Source: Runella zeae DSM 19591 (GTDB lineage: Bacteria; Bacteroidota; Bacteroidia; Cytophagales; Spirosomataceae). From it: a DNA stretch of 64,000 nucleotides. The stretch lies in contig NZ_KE384037.1 in the NCBI RefSeq assembly GCF_000423565.1, forward strand, positions 1 to 64,000, written 5' to 3'. Positions 9,264 through 16,773 of the stretch are shown here, in pieces; positions within the stretch are counted from its first letter, which is position 1, and each line of letters begins with the position of its first letter. The notes beneath the pieces were generated by a model, which ran no database searches, was not told where the DNA came from, and was given only the letters and a program-made list of their open reading frames with translations. The translations under genes and the position numbers were made by a program.

Positions 9264-10646
9264 ATGCTTGACAATCCTTCCCTCAATCGTCGCGAATTTA
9301 TGAAATACAGCGCATCGATGATGGCTATCGGCCTCAATGAGCCTTCCTTCGCAGGTCTTTCTGAAAAACGCATTCATATCAAAAATGTAAGTGCCAATTT
9401 TGAACGCGAGCCCTTGACACCTTACCGATTCAAGGGAAGCGCTATTACGGATAGTTGGCAAGTAGCGGCCATGTTGGAGTCGAGCAGTGGAGTCCGAAAA
9501 GTAGGTTTAGGAACCCAAGGCGTATTGTGGTCAGATGCGCGCGTGTTTGCGTGGCATTCTGAAAGCGCTGGCAATGCCCTCATGTATGCCATGAGCGAGC
9601 ACGCCCTTCAACTCGTCAAAGGCCAATCATTTACCAATCCTGTGACGCTCATGGAAGAGCTTTTGCCACAAGTATTGGCCTATGGCAAAAAAATCACGGG
9701 CATTAGCGACCTCCGCAAAACCTTTGCGCTCAATGCCTTGGTATGTGTTGACAACGCCGCTTGGATGCTCTATGCGCACGAAAACAACCTCAAAACTTTT
9801 GATGAACTCATTCCCACCGCTTATCGTGGAGGTTTATCAAATCGGCACTCCAAAGTAGCGAGTATCCCGTCTTTTAGCGTTGGCACTACCGCCGAGCAAA
9901 TCAAAACCGCCGCCGACCAAGGGTATTTTATTATGAAACTCAAAACTGGCGCAGCAGGTACACAAAAAGAAATGTTGGAGAAAGACATTGCTTTTCTTAC
10001 GGCTGTTCACAAAGCCATTGGTCATTACGAAACCCCTTATACGAAGACGGGCAAAATCCCTTATTATTTTGATGCCAATGGCCGCTATGAGCACAAAGAC
10101 ACGCTACTGAGGTTTTTGGATCATGCCAAAAAAATCGGTGCTTTTGACCAAATCGCCGTGGTAGAGGAGCCTTTTGAAGAAAGCAATGAGGTGTTTGTAG
10201 GAGACTTGGGCGTCAGAATCGCCGCCGATGAAAGCGCTCACACCGTGGAAGATGCCGCGCGGCGTATTGAGCAAGGCTACGCGGCCATAGCGGTCAAGGC
10301 CATTGCCAAAACCCTTAGCATGACCATGAAAATCGCCCAACTTGCTTACGAAAAAAACATCCCCTGCTTCTGTGCCGACCTCACTGTCAATCCTATTTTG
10401 GTAGATTGGAACAAGTCGGTGGCGGCGCGTTTACCGTCTTTTCCGGGCATGACTATCGGGCTTCAAGAAACCAACGGACATCAGTATTATAAAAATTGGA
10501 ACAAACTAATGAGCTACCATCCCAAAGCCAACGGCTCATGGACACAAACCCAAAAAGGAGTCTATGAAACTGATGCTTCGTTTTATACCCAAAGTGCGGG
10601 TATCTTGGAAGATTCGGAGCATTATTTATCGCTGTTTCCAGTGTAA
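9264..10646 (+). CDS. Tat-exported mandelate racemase/muconate lactonizing (enolase superfamily) protein
   Basis: This is a 460-residue protein when started at the ATG at 9264. The frame is open further upstream, but 9264 places a twin-arginine signal NRREFMK at residues 7-13 followed by a hydrophobic run. The enolase-superfamily core shows the KLK base motif in IMKLKTG and three metal-ligand segments, YFDANG, VVEEP and AADES, in the expected order. Family members epimerise or dehydrate sugar acids, dipeptides or muconates; a periplasmic location is unusual. It is adjacent to the cytochrome/propeller gene (23 bases), so both may act on one exported pathway. Confidence 0.8.
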   Translation: MLDNPSLNRREFMKYSASMMAIGLNEPSFAGLSEKRIHIKNVSANFEREPLTPYRFKGSAITDSWQVAAMLESSSGVRKVGLGTQGVLWSDARVFAWHSESAGNALMYAMSEHALQLVKGQSFTNPVTLMEELLPQVLAYGKKITGISDLRKTFALNALVCVDNAAWMLYAHENNLKTFDELIPTAYRGGLSNRHSKVASIPSFSVGTTAEQIKTAADQGYFIMKLKTGAAGTQKEMLEKDIAFLTAVHKAIGHYETPYTKTGKIPYYFDANGRYEHKDTLLRFLDHAKKIGAFDQIAVVEEPFEESNEVFVGDLGVRIAADESAHTVEDAARRIEQGYAAIAVKAIAKTLSMTMKIAQLAYEKNIPCFCADLTVNPILVDWNKSVAARLPSFPGMTIGLQETNGHQYYKNWNKLMSYHPKANGSWTQTQKGVYETDASFYTQSAGILEDSEHYLSLFPV

Positions 10647-10685
10647 CGTAACATTACCCCTTTTACGAATGCTACCACTTTTTTG

Positions 10686-10752
10686 GCCTCGAAGAGGCTC
10701 AAAGTTTGTAGCCAACAAGTCCCCACAAAAAACAAACGACTTCGGAGAAGTC
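10686..10752. repeat. Two-hairpin REP-like repeat, copy A
   Basis: Hairpin one is GCCTCGAAGAGGC (10686-10698) and hairpin two is GACTTCGGAGAAGTC (10738-10752), 52 bases apart start to start. Copy B at 43233-43300 has the same architecture and spacing and shares TTTGTAGC after the first hairpin and GTCAAA after the second. Confidence 0.75.
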
Positions 10753-10770
10753 AAAAGTTGATTTAGCAGA

Positions 10771-10957
10771 ACATTCATTACATTGTTAAGTAAAAAAAGT
10801 TTTGTTTTTTACCCGCAGAAGTGCGCTGAATAATACAGACGCAGATTTTCGCTAAAAAAGGGCTTGAGACAGTCTCCTATCTGCGTTTGTCTGCGACTTT
10901 CAATCTGCGCCAATCGGCGGGTAAAATTTAAAAAACTTAGCTAACAATGCATTCATA
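10771..10957. repeat. Foldback (MITE-like) element with imperfect terminal inverted repeats
   Basis: The left end near 10781-10790 (CATTGTTAAG) pairs with CTAACAATG at 10941-10949. Inside, TTTTACCCGC near 10807 pairs with GCGGGTAAAA near 10917, and CAGACGCAGAT pairs with ATCTGCGTTTGTCTG. No coding capacity is seen. It resembles short non-autonomous palindromic elements. Confidence 0.6.
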
Positions 10958-10964
10958 GGTATAA

Positions 10965-11027
10965 AAAAAACCTTCTGCTCAGATTTGAAAGGTAGTACCT
11001 ATTCAAACACAAATCAGAAGGTTTTTT
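10965..11027. terminator. Bidirectional terminator, family shared with 43103-43161
   Basis: AAAAAACCTTCTG (10965-10977) is the exact reverse complement of CAGAAGGTTTTTT (11015-11027), giving T-tracts on both strands. It lies between the convergent enolase-superfamily and dehydrogenase genes. Confidence 0.85.
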
Positions 11028-11056
11028 ATGAATCATCTACATTCGAGATGACTTTG

Positions 11057-12328
11057 CTATTTCTTAGGTGCTTTGTAAGTGATGCGGAAGAGCGCACCGT
11101 TCAAGTCGTCGGTCACAAACAGAGAGCCGTCGGGGCCTTGGGCAAGGCCGCAAGGACGGTGCTGAACCGGGCCTGTAGGTTTGGCGAGGTCAGTTCCGGC
11201 AAAATTGTCCGCAAAAATCTCCCATTTGCCCGAAGGTTTGCCATTTTTGAAAGGCACAAAAGCTACCATATACCCTTTTTTGAGCACGGGCGATTGACCA
11301 TGAAAGGCAATAAAAGCGCCATTTTTGTATTTGGCAGGAAACATTTTTCCCGTGTAAAAAAGCAACGCATTGGGACCTAAGTGCGCCGGAAAATCCGCCA
11401 CGGGGTCAATCGCCTTTTCGCCCCCTGTTTTTTTACCATCTCCTCCATATTCAGGACAAAGGATTTTCTTTTTCTGAAAAGGGTCATAATACACATACGG
11501 CCAGCCGGCATCATCACCTTGGTGCACTTCATACATGGTTTCGGCAGGAAGCTTTTCGCTGTCTTGGGGCGAGTAATATTGCGGAAAAGTATCATGAAAT
11601 TTACCGCGACCGTGCATCATCACAAAAAGCGAATTAGTGCTCGTATTCCAATCTAGGCCGACTACATTTTTGAGTCCAGTAGCATACTTTACCCCATCAC
11701 TGTATTGTTGGTTGAGTTGATTGGTTTTAAAACGCCAAATTCCCCCTACCGAATCCAACAACGGACAAGGGATTTTACCTTTGTTGGTGCCCGGTTCTTT
11801 ACATATTTCATCAGGCGAGCCTATGTTTACATACACGTAGCCATTTTTATCGACCGCCAAATTTTTAGCTTCATCGCGCCCTTTCGCTACTAGCCCTTTG
11901 ACAATCAATTCGGGATTGTTATAGTCAATTACCTCTTCTTTATCATTGAGTTTATAGCGATATACTCCCGTATTAGATGAAGCATACAAATAGCCGTCAC
12001 GGATAAAAATCCCTGAGCCTTTATAGTCTCCAAAGCCAATTTTTTCGTCAATCACCCCGTCACCATTGGTATCTCTTAGGCGATAAATGGCCTTGCCGTC
12101 TTTGAGTTTATTGATTTTGACATAAATATCTCCACCCTTCGAAACTGCCAAGTGGCGCGGCGTTTCGAGGTCTTCGGCCAACAGGCTCACCGAAAAGCCC
12201 GCCGGCACTTTTATATCTACATTTTTAGGTTTATTGTGGGTAGCCCCAGGACCACTTTTATAGGCAGTCAACGTAGCCGCCGTAGCTACCAAAGCCCCCG
12301 CTACCATGATACGTACAGAAGAATTCAT
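11057..12328 (-). CDS. Secreted PQQ-dependent-type sugar/sorbosone dehydrogenase (beta-propeller)
   Basis: This 423-residue protein has an N-terminal signal peptide (about residues 1-23) and then a single beta-propeller. Motifs typical of the L-sorbosone/soluble glucose dehydrogenase group are VPAGFSVSLLAEDLETPRHL at the start and RPCGLAQGPDGSLFVTDD near the C-terminus. The second motif carries the conserved DGSLFVTDD blade. No cytochrome domain is present, unlike the fused protein at 6916-9240. It likely acts in the periplasm on a sugar or polyol. No PQQ biosynthesis gene is in the window, so cofactor use is unproven. Confidence 0.8.
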   Translation of the reverse strand: MNSSVRIMVAGALVATAATLTAYKSGPGATHNKPKNVDIKVPAGFSVSLLAEDLETPRHLAVSKGGDIYVKINKLKDGKAIYRLRDTNGDGVIDEKIGFGDYKGSGIFIRDGYLYASSNTGVYRYKLNDKEEVIDYNNPELIVKGLVAKGRDEAKNLAVDKNGYVYVNIGSPDEICKEPGTNKGKIPCPLLDSVGGIWRFKTNQLNQQYSDGVKYATGLKNVVGLDWNTSTNSLFVMMHGRGKFHDTFPQYYSPQDSEKLPAETMYEVHQGDDAGWPYVYYDPFQKKKILCPEYGGDGKKTGGEKAIDPVADFPAHLGPNALLFYTGKMFPAKYKNGAFIAFHGQSPVLKKGYMVAFVPFKNGKPSGKWEIFADNFAGTDLAKPTGPVQHRPCGLAQGPDGSLFVTDDLNGALFRITYKAPKK

Positions 12329-12490
12329 ATAATAAAAAAAAGAGGTTGTTAAATACTTACTTTTCTATAAAGCAATTAAACCTCCGATTTTAACCCCGCT
12401 TCGTAAACAACCCTTCAAAATAACCACTAAACAACATACAGTATTTTCAAAATATAAGATATATTAGCTCTCGAATTCAGGAGAGGAGTC

Positions 12491-12928
12491 ATGAAAAAAT
12501 CTTATTATATACTAAAAAACGGAGTTATATCCCTAAATAACGAATCATTAATTATTGAAGACAACGCTCATAAAAGTCATAAATTAGAAAAGCTAATAGG
12601 TATATCAAGTGTTGTGTATGGGGTTTCAACTGCCTTGAAAAGTTATGAAGAAAAAGACGCTTTAAACCTTTTTTTTGGAATATTTTTAGCAATATTCTGG
12701 ACAGGTCTTTTGATTCATTATTTCTTTAGAATCACAAACCGTTCTGAATTTTCGCTTCGCGAAATAAAAAGAGTAGAATTAAAAAAGAATCGGTGGGACA
12801 TAACAATAACAGCCCGATTTGTTGTTTCTAGGCAACAAATCAGGCTTATTTACATTGATAGTTCAGAAAAAAATCTTCAAAAGCTAATCCAAGACCTCCG
12901 AAATCATGACATTGAAGTGATTGAATGA
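12491..12928 (+). CDS. Small membrane protein of unknown function with an unusually strong ribosome binding site
   Basis: This is a 145-residue protein. It has a hydrophobic segment at about 37-48 and a stronger one at about 60-82 (FGIFLAIFWTGLLIHYFF), then a basic cytosolic-looking tail of beta/alpha character that may be PH-like. I do not recognise the family. The ATG is preceded by AGGAGAGGAG three bases upstream, a strong Shine-Dalgarno sequence, which none of its neighbours have. Its AT-rich composition also differs from flanking genes. It converges on the M28 peptidase gene with only eight bases between the two stops. Confidence 0.6.
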   Translation: MKKSYYILKNGVISLNNESLIIEDNAHKSHKLEKLIGISSVVYGVSTALKSYEEKDALNLFFGIFLAIFWTGLLIHYFFRITNRSEFSLREIKRVELKKNRWDITITARFVVSRQQIRLIYIDSSEKNLQKLIQDLRNHDIEVIE

Positions 12929-12943
12929 AGCCTCAATCACTTC
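12914..12943. terminator. Perfect hairpin spanning two convergent stop codons
   Basis: GAAGTGATTGA (12914-12924) is the exact reverse complement of TCAATCACTTC (12933-12943), with an 8-base loop. Both stop codons (12926-12928 and 12937-12939) lie in the loop or arm. There is no strong T-tract, so it may stop ribosomes or protect 3' ends as much as terminate. Confidence 0.5.
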
Positions 12944-13869
12944 ACTTCTGTAAAATTCAACTTGGGAAGTTTCATCGCATTTTCGATGAGTTTTATTTCT
13001 ACTTCTAGGATACCTACTTCTGATTTTACGTCTATTTTTTCCCAGTCATCAGTAGGCATATGATAGTCGTCGTGCCCCCCTGTATGAAAAAACAAAACAG
13101 GGAGCTTTTTGGTATAAAACGACGCGTGATCCGCCCCACCGCTACCCGAACGGTCAGTAAAAAATTTGATGCTTCCCGTCACCCCTTTAAACACCTCAGG
13201 CCAGGCGTCGCTTGTGCCATAGCCACCAATTCCTACCCCACGGTCAGCATTATAACGGCCAATCATGTCCATGTTGACCATGAAATTGATTTTATCCAAA
13301 GAAAGCGTCGGATTGTTTACAAAATACCTCGAACCCACCAACCCTAATTCTTCAGCTCCAAAAGCGATAAAAAGAAAATTGTAAGGTTCTTTGGCTTCGT
13401 TTTTAGAAAAATAACGTGCCAATTCCAACAGCCCCGCCACTCCAGAGGCGTTGTCGTCGGCACCATTGTGAATCTGCCCCACGGCTTTGGGGTCGCGTAA
13501 GCTCCCTTGTTTTCCTTCTCCCAAGTGGTCATAGTGTGCCCCAATCACAATCGTATAAGGCGCACCATTATCCAAAAAACCCAGTACATTGTTGGCTTGA
13601 CGAATGCTATCAGGCACTACTACTCTTCTGACTTTGGCCGTAAAAGGCTGCAAAAAACCGTTGGTGCCGAGTGGTTTGAGACCTAGTTTCTTAAAATTTT
13701 TGGTGATGTATTTGGCCGCCTTGGCGTTTTCTTTGCTTCCAGTACCTCTCCCTTTCATTTTATCGACAGAGAGGTATTTGATATGTTTGATAACCATATC
13801 TTCGGAGGGACTTTGACCCAAGACCGAAAAAGAGACAAGCAATAAAAAAATGGCGCGTAGTTTTTTCAT
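12937..13869 (-). CDS. M28-family zinc aminopeptidase, exported
   Basis: This 310-residue protein has a signal peptide (cleavage likely after VLG near residue 18). The di-zinc ligand set is complete: H112 in AHYDH, D138 in GADDN, E173/E174 in GAEELG, D201 in MDMIG, and H270 in the DDYHMPTD segment. This is the M28 (PF04389) layout of bacterial leucyl/arginyl aminopeptidases. It should remove N-terminal residues from peptides outside the cytoplasm. Start is ATG at 13869. Confidence 0.9.
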   Translation of the reverse strand: MKKLRAIFLLLVSFSVLGQSPSEDMVIKHIKYLSVDKMKGRGTGSKENAKAAKYITKNFKKLGLKPLGTNGFLQPFTAKVRRVVVPDSIRQANNVLGFLDNGAPYTIVIGAHYDHLGEGKQGSLRDPKAVGQIHNGADDNASGVAGLLELARYFSKNEAKEPYNFLFIAFGAEELGLVGSRYFVNNPTLSLDKINFMVNMDMIGRYNADRGVGIGGYGTSDAWPEVFKGVTGSIKFFTDRSGSGGADHASFYTKKLPVLFFHTGGHDDYHMPTDDWEKIDVKSEVGILEVEIKLIENAMKLPKLNFTEVK

Positions 13870-13897
13870 GTAATTTTTTTGAGGATAATCAACCCCG

Positions 13898-13905
13898 CAA
13901 AGATA
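13898..13905 (-). promoter_or_regulatory. Candidate -7 element of the M28 peptidase promoter
   Basis: On the minus strand this reads TATCTTTG, matching the Bacteroidota -7 consensus TAnnTTTG, 28 bases before the start codon. No good TTG is found 19-21 bases upstream, so confidence is limited. Confidence 0.4.
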
Positions 13906-13911
13906 AGGCGA

Positions 13912-14484
13912 TTATTCCTTAAAGAAATACATCACTAGCATCAAGGCCGTTGTGTCGCCCGTGTTGAGGGGCTTGTGGGGGAGGTTGGCATCAAAGAAAA
14001 TCGAATCCCCCGCTTTCAGAGCGTATCTTTGATCGCCTACGATGTACTCTACTTGTCCACTGATAACGTACTTATACTCAAAGGCATTGGTCTTTACCAT
14101 AAAAGACCTGGTCGCTTTAGGAGCCAATTCGAGTATCACAATATCGGTAGGGAGATTTTGGATGTTGCGCGTCATCACTCGGCGGTATAAAAAGCCTTTT
14201 GATTGTTCTTTTTCGAAGGGATGATACTCTTCACTTCTTTTCACAATCACCTTACTTTCGGAAGCTTGCTCTACATCGGCAAAGAAATCATTTAAGTCCA
14301 CCCCCAACGAACGAATCAGGTTGATAAGTACCAAAAGCGACGGAATAGTACGATTGTTTTCGATTTGGGAGATAAGTCCTTTGCTCACTTGAGCGCGGTC
14401 GGCAAGCTGCTGAATAGTGATTCCTTTGGATTTACGATAATCTTTAAGTTTACTACTGATTTGCAGGATTACTTCATTGGCCAT
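13912..14484 (-). CDS. XRE-family regulator with C-terminal cupin domain
   Basis: This is a 190-residue regulator. The HTH covers about residues 8-62 (QQLADRAQVSKGLISQIENN), and a cupin barrel covers about 105-188 (DSIFFDANLPHKPLNTGD near the end). Proteins of this build sense a small ligand in the cupin and control nearby catabolic or detoxification genes. The frame extends upstream to a TTG at 14493, but that codon lies inside a promoter-like TATCTTTG, so ATG at 14484 is preferred. It sits just upstream of the M28 peptidase gene, same direction, 42 bases apart. Confidence 0.85.
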   Translation of the reverse strand: MANEVILQISSKLKDYRKSKGITIQQLADRAQVSKGLISQIENNRTIPSLLVLINLIRSLGVDLNDFFADVEQASESKVIVKRSEEYHPFEKEQSKGFLYRRVMTRNIQNLPTDIVILELAPKATRSFMVKTNAFEYKYVISGQVEYIVGDQRYALKAGDSIFFDANLPHKPLNTGDTTALMLVMYFFKE

Positions 14485-14490
14485 AAAACT

Positions 14491-14498
14491 CAAAGATA
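14491..14498 (-). promoter_or_regulatory. Candidate -7 element of the cupin regulator, near-leaderless
   Basis: On the minus strand this reads TATCTTTG, ending only six bases before the ATG at 14484. A transcript from here would have almost no leader. The -33 element is weak. Confidence 0.4.
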
Positions 14499-14652
14499 GT
14501 TTAAGTGGGTATTAAATAATAACGTAAGAGATAGTTTTAAAACCCCAAAATAGTCTATTGTTACTTATCTACCGACACTTTCTAGGCAAATACCGCAATC
14601 ATTTTTAGGAAGCGGTTTTGTTTTGTAATTTTCCTTTCTAAAATATTTCCTC

Positions 14653-15723
14653 ATGAAAAGCCCCTTTTGGCGTATAGGTATCCATCTATTATTGGGAGTA
14701 TCGTTTTTGGTTTTACCCTATATATTTGCCCCCAATGGTCTGGGTCAAATAGCACAAGTGGCCCATAACCCCCATGAACGCACTAATCTTTTTGCATATA
14801 TCCTGATGTTGGGCTTTTTTTATCTCAACTATTATGTACTTATCCCTAAGCTTTATTTCACCCAAAAATATATTTATTATGCCCTAAGTATATGCGTTTC
14901 GTTTGGGATTATCGTCGGCATGTTGTTGTCGATAGATAGACAAGATATTTTAGAAACTACTACTCACTTGGAAGTGCCACCGCCACCCTCACCTCACTTC
15001 CCTCCGCCACCTCCTCCTAAATCATATCAGCAAAAACCTCCTTTGGGATTTGAATTGAGTCATGCCTTGTTTTTGTTTTTAGTGGGCATTTTTGTGTCTC
15101 TTTCTCTTCAAATCAACGAGCGACTCCGCCAAACCGAACGCGAAAATCTAAACACTAAGCTTTCGTTTTTGAAAGCCCAAATCAATCCTCATTTTTTGTT
15201 CAATACGCTCAATACGATTTATTCGTTGGCCATTGAGCAGTCGCCCCGTACCGCCGATGTAGTCGTAAAACTTGCCGCTTTGATGCGGTATGTGATGCGT
15301 GAAGCAGATACCGAAAAAGTGCCTTTGGCTAAAGAACTTGAATACATCGATAATTATGTAGCCCTTCAACAACTACGCCTCGACGAAACCGCCGCTATTG
15401 ATTTCAAAATCGAAGGATACCCCAATGGGCTCCAAATTGCACCGCTTATTTTGATTTCTTTTATCGAAAATACTTTCAAATATGGTATCAATCCCCAAGA
15501 AAAATCAATTGTGAAGATTCATCTTTCGATTGAAAAAAGTATTTTGCATTTACATACTTTCAACAAAAAAGTAAGGAGATTTCATGACGAAGAAACCTCT
15601 AGCGGAATTGGCCTTGAAAACGCCAGAACGAGACTAGGCTTGTTGTATCCCAACAAAAACTTATTGTTTGTTAATGAAACCGATGAGGATTTTACGGTAG
15701 AGTTAACTTTGGAGTTGAGTTGA
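14653..15723 (+). CDS. LytS/YehU-type sensor histidine kinase
   Basis: This 356-residue membrane kinase has four hydrophobic segments, near 9-28, 46-63, 74-93 and 137-153. The phosphoacceptor is H180 in QINPHFLFNTL, followed by a HATPase domain with FIENTFKYG and SGIGLENARTRL. Between the third and fourth membrane segments there is a proline-rich stretch (residues 109-130, PPPPSPHFPPPPPP), which is unusual for the family and may be an exposed stiff linker. The LytTR regulator gene follows 135 bases downstream and is its obvious partner. Confidence 0.9.
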   Translation: MKSPFWRIGIHLLLGVSFLVLPYIFAPNGLGQIAQVAHNPHERTNLFAYILMLGFFYLNYYVLIPKLYFTQKYIYYALSICVSFGIIVGMLLSIDRQDILETTTHLEVPPPPSPHFPPPPPPKSYQQKPPLGFELSHALFLFLVGIFVSLSLQINERLRQTERENLNTKLSFLKAQINPHFLFNTLNTIYSLAIEQSPRTADVVVKLAALMRYVMREADTEKVPLAKELEYIDNYVALQQLRLDETAAIDFKIEGYPNGLQIAPLILISFIENTFKYGINPQEKSIVKIHLSIEKSILHLHTFNKKVRRFHDEETSSGIGLENARTRLGLLYPNKNLLFVNETDEDFTVELTLELS

Positions 15724-15790
15724 TATGTTTTTTTTATAACGATTCACTGATGGGTTGAAGCGTATTTACTGGTATTCAAAAAATTCATTT

Positions 15791-15813
15791 ACAGGCTGGT
15801 AGCCTGTGCTACA
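15791..15813. repeat. Palindromic repeat, copy 1
   Basis: The unit ACAGGCTGGTAGCCTGTGCT followed by ACA contains the perfect palindromic arms ACAGGCT/AGCCTGT around GGT. An identical copy lies 43 bases downstream. Confidence 0.8.
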
Positions 15814-15833
15814 TATTTATTTATAATTTATTG

Positions 15834-15856
15834 ACAGGCTGGTAGCCTGTGCTACA
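15834..15856. repeat. Palindromic repeat, copy 2, directly before the LytTR gene
   Basis: This is identical to 15791-15813 over 23 bases. It ends two bases before the ATG at 15859, occupying the ribosome-binding position. As RNA it would form a 7-bp hairpin next to the start codon. Confidence 0.8.
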
Positions 15857-15858
15857 AT

Positions 15859-16557
15859 ATGCTCAAAGCTGTTGCTGTCGACGACGAACCTCCCGCTTTA
15901 CGGGTCATCAAACATTTTTGTGGTCAAGTGGATTTTATTACCCTTGAAAAAACATTTTTGCGTACCGACGAAGCCCTCGCTTACCTTACTAATCAGGAGG
16001 TTGATTTGATTTTTTTGGACATTAATATGCCGTCTATGTCGGGCATTGATTTTTATAAAATCCTGCCCAAAGAAGCAATGGTGGTTTTCACTACGGCTTA
16101 TGCAGAGTATGCCGTGGAAGGATTCAACCTCAATGCTGTCGATTATTTATTGAAACCTTTTACTTTCGAACGTTTCTTACAGGCGGCACATAAAGCCAAA
16201 GAGTATCATCAATTTCTTAAAAATGCCTCCGCTGCCCCCGAAGCGCCTCAGTATTTGTTTATCAAGGCAGATTATCGGGTGTATAAGATTGCTTTTGGTG
16301 AGATTTTATTCATTGAGGGCTTGGATGATTATCTCAAAATCCACCTTGAGACTGGCAAGCCTATCGTAGCCCGTATGACCATGAAAACAATGGTAGAAAA
16401 ACTCCCTGCTGCTGATTTTATGCGGGTACATCGGTCTTTTATCGTCCCTTTCAAATGGATTGAATCTGTTCGTAACAAAATCATCACGCTCCGGGGCGAA
16501 GAAATCCCCATAAGTGCGAGCTACGAAGCCGATTTTTTCAAACGTTTTCAACCCTAA
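15859..16557 (+). CDS. LytTR-family response regulator
   Basis: This is a 232-residue regulator. The receiver domain covers residues 1-118 with the acidic pair DDE at 8-10, phosphoacceptor D54 in FLDINMP and the conserved K of LLKPF. The LytTR DNA-binding domain covers about 132-230 (FIEGLDDYLKIH and FMRVHRSFIV). It is paired with the LytS kinase upstream. Two identical palindromic repeats lie before it, the second touching the start codon, so either operator control or leader hairpin control of translation is possible. Confidence 0.92.
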   Translation: MLKAVAVDDEPPALRVIKHFCGQVDFITLEKTFLRTDEALAYLTNQEVDLIFLDINMPSMSGIDFYKILPKEAMVVFTTAYAEYAVEGFNLNAVDYLLKPFTFERFLQAAHKAKEYHQFLKNASAAPEAPQYLFIKADYRVYKIAFGEILFIEGLDDYLKIHLETGKPIVARMTMKTMVEKLPAADFMRVHRSFIVPFKWIESVRNKIITLRGEEIPISASYEADFFKRFQP

Positions 16558-16773
16558 ATAAACAATAAGGCTCCATTTTTAGGTACCTTTTTTTTTAAGA
16601 TTAACTTTTCTAAAAATAATTACCATTAGCAACGCCCAGCTGTAGCCTTGCGTACTGTGTATTGTCAAAAGACAATCTTTATACGTTTTGTCAATCACTT
16701 TTACCCTCATTCTCTATTTGAATTTGCTCAAACTCTCCCTGTTTTTTCTTTCACCTTAAACTAAAAACAGACA

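Larger units (their letters stand above)
10647..11056. other. 410-bp gene-free region between convergent genes, packed with repeats
   Basis: No gene is supported here. The region holds, left to right, a two-hairpin REP-like repeat (10686-10752), a roughly 190-bp foldback element (10771-10957) and a bidirectional terminator (10965-11027). A plus-strand frame starting inside the terminator is antisense to the next gene and is not considered real. Confidence 0.8.

Noticed and set aside
10985-11380. 131-residue plus-strand frame starting in the terminator
   Set aside because: Begins inside the terminator and runs antisense through the dehydrogenase gene.
14491-14493. TTG start for the cupin regulator
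   Set aside because: It lies inside the TATCTTTG -7 element; ATG at 14484 is preferred.
15791-15856. CRISPR array from the two identical palindromic units
   Set aside because: Only two units with a 20-base spacer, no leader and no cas genes; the unit is REP-like.
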